Shown one piece after another: positions 5,698-6,584 of a DNA stretch of 6,584 bases. The stretch comes from JAVWGW01 sp036651575 (GTDB lineage Bacteria; Actinomycetota; Coriobacteriia; Coriobacteriales; Eggerthellaceae), in contig JAVVXN010000066.1 of NCBI GenBank assembly GCA_036651575.1, positions 1 to 6,584 of the forward strand, written 5' to 3'. The position numbers and the translations under genes were made by a program. The notes below the pieces were generated by a model, which made no database searches, was not told the DNA's origin, and saw nothing but the letters and a program-made list of their open reading frames with translations. Every line of letters begins with the position of its first letter. The first letter of the stretch is position 1.

Positions 5698-6297
5698 ATG
5701 AAACGCGTGGTGATTGCGAGCAATAACGCACATAAGGTTGAAGAGATCGAACATGCTTTGAATTTTGAAGGGTGGAATTTTTGCACGTTGCGAGAGGTCG
5801 GGGTTGTTTCTGAACCGGAAGAAGATGCGGATACGTTCGAGGGTAATGCACGCATCAAGGCTCGTGCGGCGTATGAGGCCACAGGGTGCGCTTCGTTGGC
5901 CGATGACTCCGGTTTGGTCGTTGATGCCTTAAGCGGCGCTCCGGGGGTTTATTCGGCCCGGTATGCGGGCTCACATGGTAATGATGCCGACAATAATGAG
6001 AAAGTGCTCGCTCAGCTAGCTGCTGTTCCTCCCGATCAGCGCAGTGCACGCTTTGTGTGCGCATTGGTGTTTATCGATGAAGAGGGACAAGAAGTTACCG
6101 CTCGGGGCACGATTGAGGGTAAAATCGGATATGCACTTCAGGGGAGTGAAGGGTTTGGGTATGACCCCCTCTTTTTCCCCGACGAATTTAAGGGAAACAA
6201 GTCGCTTGCTGAAATAAATCAGGCAGAAAAAAACGCGATTTCACATCGGGGAAATGCATTGCGTGAACTGAAGAAGAAGATTTCCCCCATTTCGTGA
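5698..6297 (+). CDS. rdgB: XTP/dITP diphosphatase (non-canonical purine NTP pyrophosphatase, RdgB/HAM1)
   Basis: Hydrolyses dITP, ITP and XTP to monophosphates plus pyrophosphate, so that deaminated purines are not built into DNA or RNA. The 199-residue length is standard. Motifs in order: ASNNAHKVEEI (7-17), the substrate and phosphate-binding start; EPEEDADTFEGNARIKA (39-55); LADDSGLVVDAL (67-78) with the metal-binding and catalytic aspartates D69/D70; APGVYSARYAG (81-91); the base-recognition loop GFGYDP (152-157); and SHRGNAL (182-188). ATG 5698 follows AAAGGAG (5687-5693) by 4 bases. It lies 47 bases after murI on the same strand with no terminator seen between them, so the two are probably co-transcribed; murI-rdgB adjacency is common in bacteria. 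The tRNA promoter follows immediately after its stop. Confidence 0.96.
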   Translation: MKRVVIASNNAHKVEEIEHALNFEGWNFCTLREVGVVSEPEEDADTFEGNARIKARAAYEATGCASLADDSGLVVDALSGAPGVYSARYAGSHGNDADNNEKVLAQLAAVPPDQRSARFVCALVFIDEEGQEVTARGTIEGKIGYALQGSEGFGYDPLFFPDEFKGNKSLAEINQAEKNAISHRGNALRELKKKISPIS

Positions 6298-6303
6298 TTC
6301 TTT

Positions 6304-6312
6304 TGGTATAAT
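6304..6312 (+). promoter_or_regulatory. Extended -10 promoter for the tRNA-Pro/tRNA-Gly pair
   Basis: TGGTATAAT combines a consensus TATAAT (6307-6312) with the TG extension. Transcription would start near 6319, about 14 bases ahead of the mature tRNA-Pro. Any -35 box would lie within the 3' end of rdgB, and no good match is visible there. Confidence 0.7.
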
Positions 6313-6332
6313 GCTAGAGCTTCTTCAGATGT

Positions 6333-6409
6333 CGGGACGTGGCGCAGTTTGGTAGCGCGCCTGCTTTGGGAGCAGGATGTCGCAGGTTCGAATCCTGTCG
6401 TCCCGACCA
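6333..6409 (+). tRNA. tRNA-Pro (anticodon UGG)
   Basis: A complete 77-base cloverleaf. Acceptor CGGGACG (6333-6339) pairs with CGTCCCG (6399-6405), followed by discriminator A and an encoded CCA (6407-6409). The anticodon stem CCTGC/GCAGG encloses loop TTTGGGA, giving anticodon TGG, which reads CCN proline codons. The T arm has the standard GGTTCGAATCC. UGG is the most widely decoding proline tRNA. Confidence 0.97.
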
Positions 6410-6417
6410 TTTTTTTC

Positions 6418-6491
6418 GCGGGTGTGGTTCAATGGTAGAACTTGAGCCTTCCAAGCTTATGACGCGGGTTCGATTCCCGTCACCCGCTCCA
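6418..6491 (+). tRNA. tRNA-Gly (anticodon UCC)
   Basis: A complete 74-base cloverleaf. Acceptor GCGGGTG (6418-6424) pairs with CACCCGC (6481-6487), then discriminator T and encoded CCA (6489-6491). D stem GTTC/GAAC. The anticodon stem TGAGC/GCTTA (one G-U) holds loop CTTCCAA, giving TCC, which reads GGA and GGG. The T stem has one G-T pair. It follows tRNA-Pro by 8 bases and shares its promoter. Confidence 0.96.
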
Positions 6492-6500
6492 TACAATTTT

Positions 6501-6527
6501 AAAACCCACACCGCGGTGTGGGTTTTT
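6501..6527. terminator. Perfect-palindrome intrinsic terminator after the tRNA genes
   Basis: Bases 6501-6526 are a perfect inverted repeat centred on CCGCGG, with arms AAAACCCACACC and GGTGTGGGTTTT. Five T follow the plus-strand stem (6523-6527), then GATTTTG. The A-run at its 5' side means it could also terminate minus-strand transcripts. It starts 9 bases after tRNA-Gly. Confidence 0.92.
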
Positions 6528-6584
6528 GATTTTGTCCTATACGCCCAGGATGCCGGGTTATTACAGGGGTGTTATTTCTTTATT
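6528..6584. other. Downstream intergenic sequence, nothing recognised
   Basis: These last bases hold no open frame of useful length, no clear promoter pair and no structured element that I can see. Confidence 0.4.

Noticed and set aside
6298..6332. T-box or attenuator before the tRNA genes
   Set aside because: The 35 bases hold only an extended -10 promoter and a short leader; there is no room or motif for a T-box.
6333..6491. Integration site for a mobile element at the tRNA genes
   Set aside because: tRNA genes are common att sites, but no integrase and no repeated tRNA 3' end is present within the window.
6219..6511. Minus-strand reading frames beginning MVGTTGFEPATSC and containing AGDGNRTRVISL
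   Set aside because: These are antisense to the two tRNA genes. Peptides of the GFEPATS and GDGNRTR type are well-known spurious translations of tRNA T arms, not proteins.

Overview
The window looks like an ordinary chromosomal segment from a strictly anaerobic, moderate-GC actinobacterium. My best guess is the Coriobacteriia (Eggerthellaceae type, perhaps Cryptobacterium-like). This is inferred from the style of the rubredoxin/ferredoxin proteins, the YoaR-type L,D-transpeptidase and the roughly 50% GC seen by eye; no database search was possible. There is no sign of phage, insertion sequence, CRISPR array or other horizontally acquired system.

Layout, left to right. Bases 1-211 hold perhaps the last few codons of an upstream gene, then an untranslated leader. 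Bases 212-1513 are a tight two-gene operon encoding small modular redox proteins: rubredoxin-helical-rubredoxin, then ferredoxin-helical-rubredoxin. It ends in an intrinsic terminator. Bases 1734-3362 encode a membrane-anchored L,D-transpeptidase with its own extended -10 promoter. A long hairpin at 3400-3439 separates it from a convergent minus-strand pair. That pair is a Cys-tRNA deacylase (ybaK, 3452-3934) and, upstream of it, an FMN flavoprotein with an iron-sulfur-type cysteine motif (3956-4600). Divergent from the flavoprotein, murI (glutamate racemase) and rdgB (XTP/dITP pyrophosphatase) run on the plus strand from about 4712 to 6297. Then come tRNA-Pro(UGG) and tRNA-Gly(UCC) with their own promoter and a perfect-palindrome terminator. 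No gene-free stretch exceeds about 300 bases.

Functionally there are three themes. The first is anaerobic electron transfer or oxidative defence (the Rd/Fd operon and the flavoprotein). The second is peptidoglycan: murI supplies D-glutamate and the L,D-transpeptidase makes cross-links. The third is quality control and translation: ybaK clears mischarged Cys-tRNA, rdgB clears deaminated purine nucleotides, and two tRNAs are present.

Nothing here is clearly a new system. The most interesting points are the unnamed rubredoxin/ferredoxin operon, the CxxDxC ligand pattern in its ferredoxin, and a murI start that may be leaderless or at a CTG codon.
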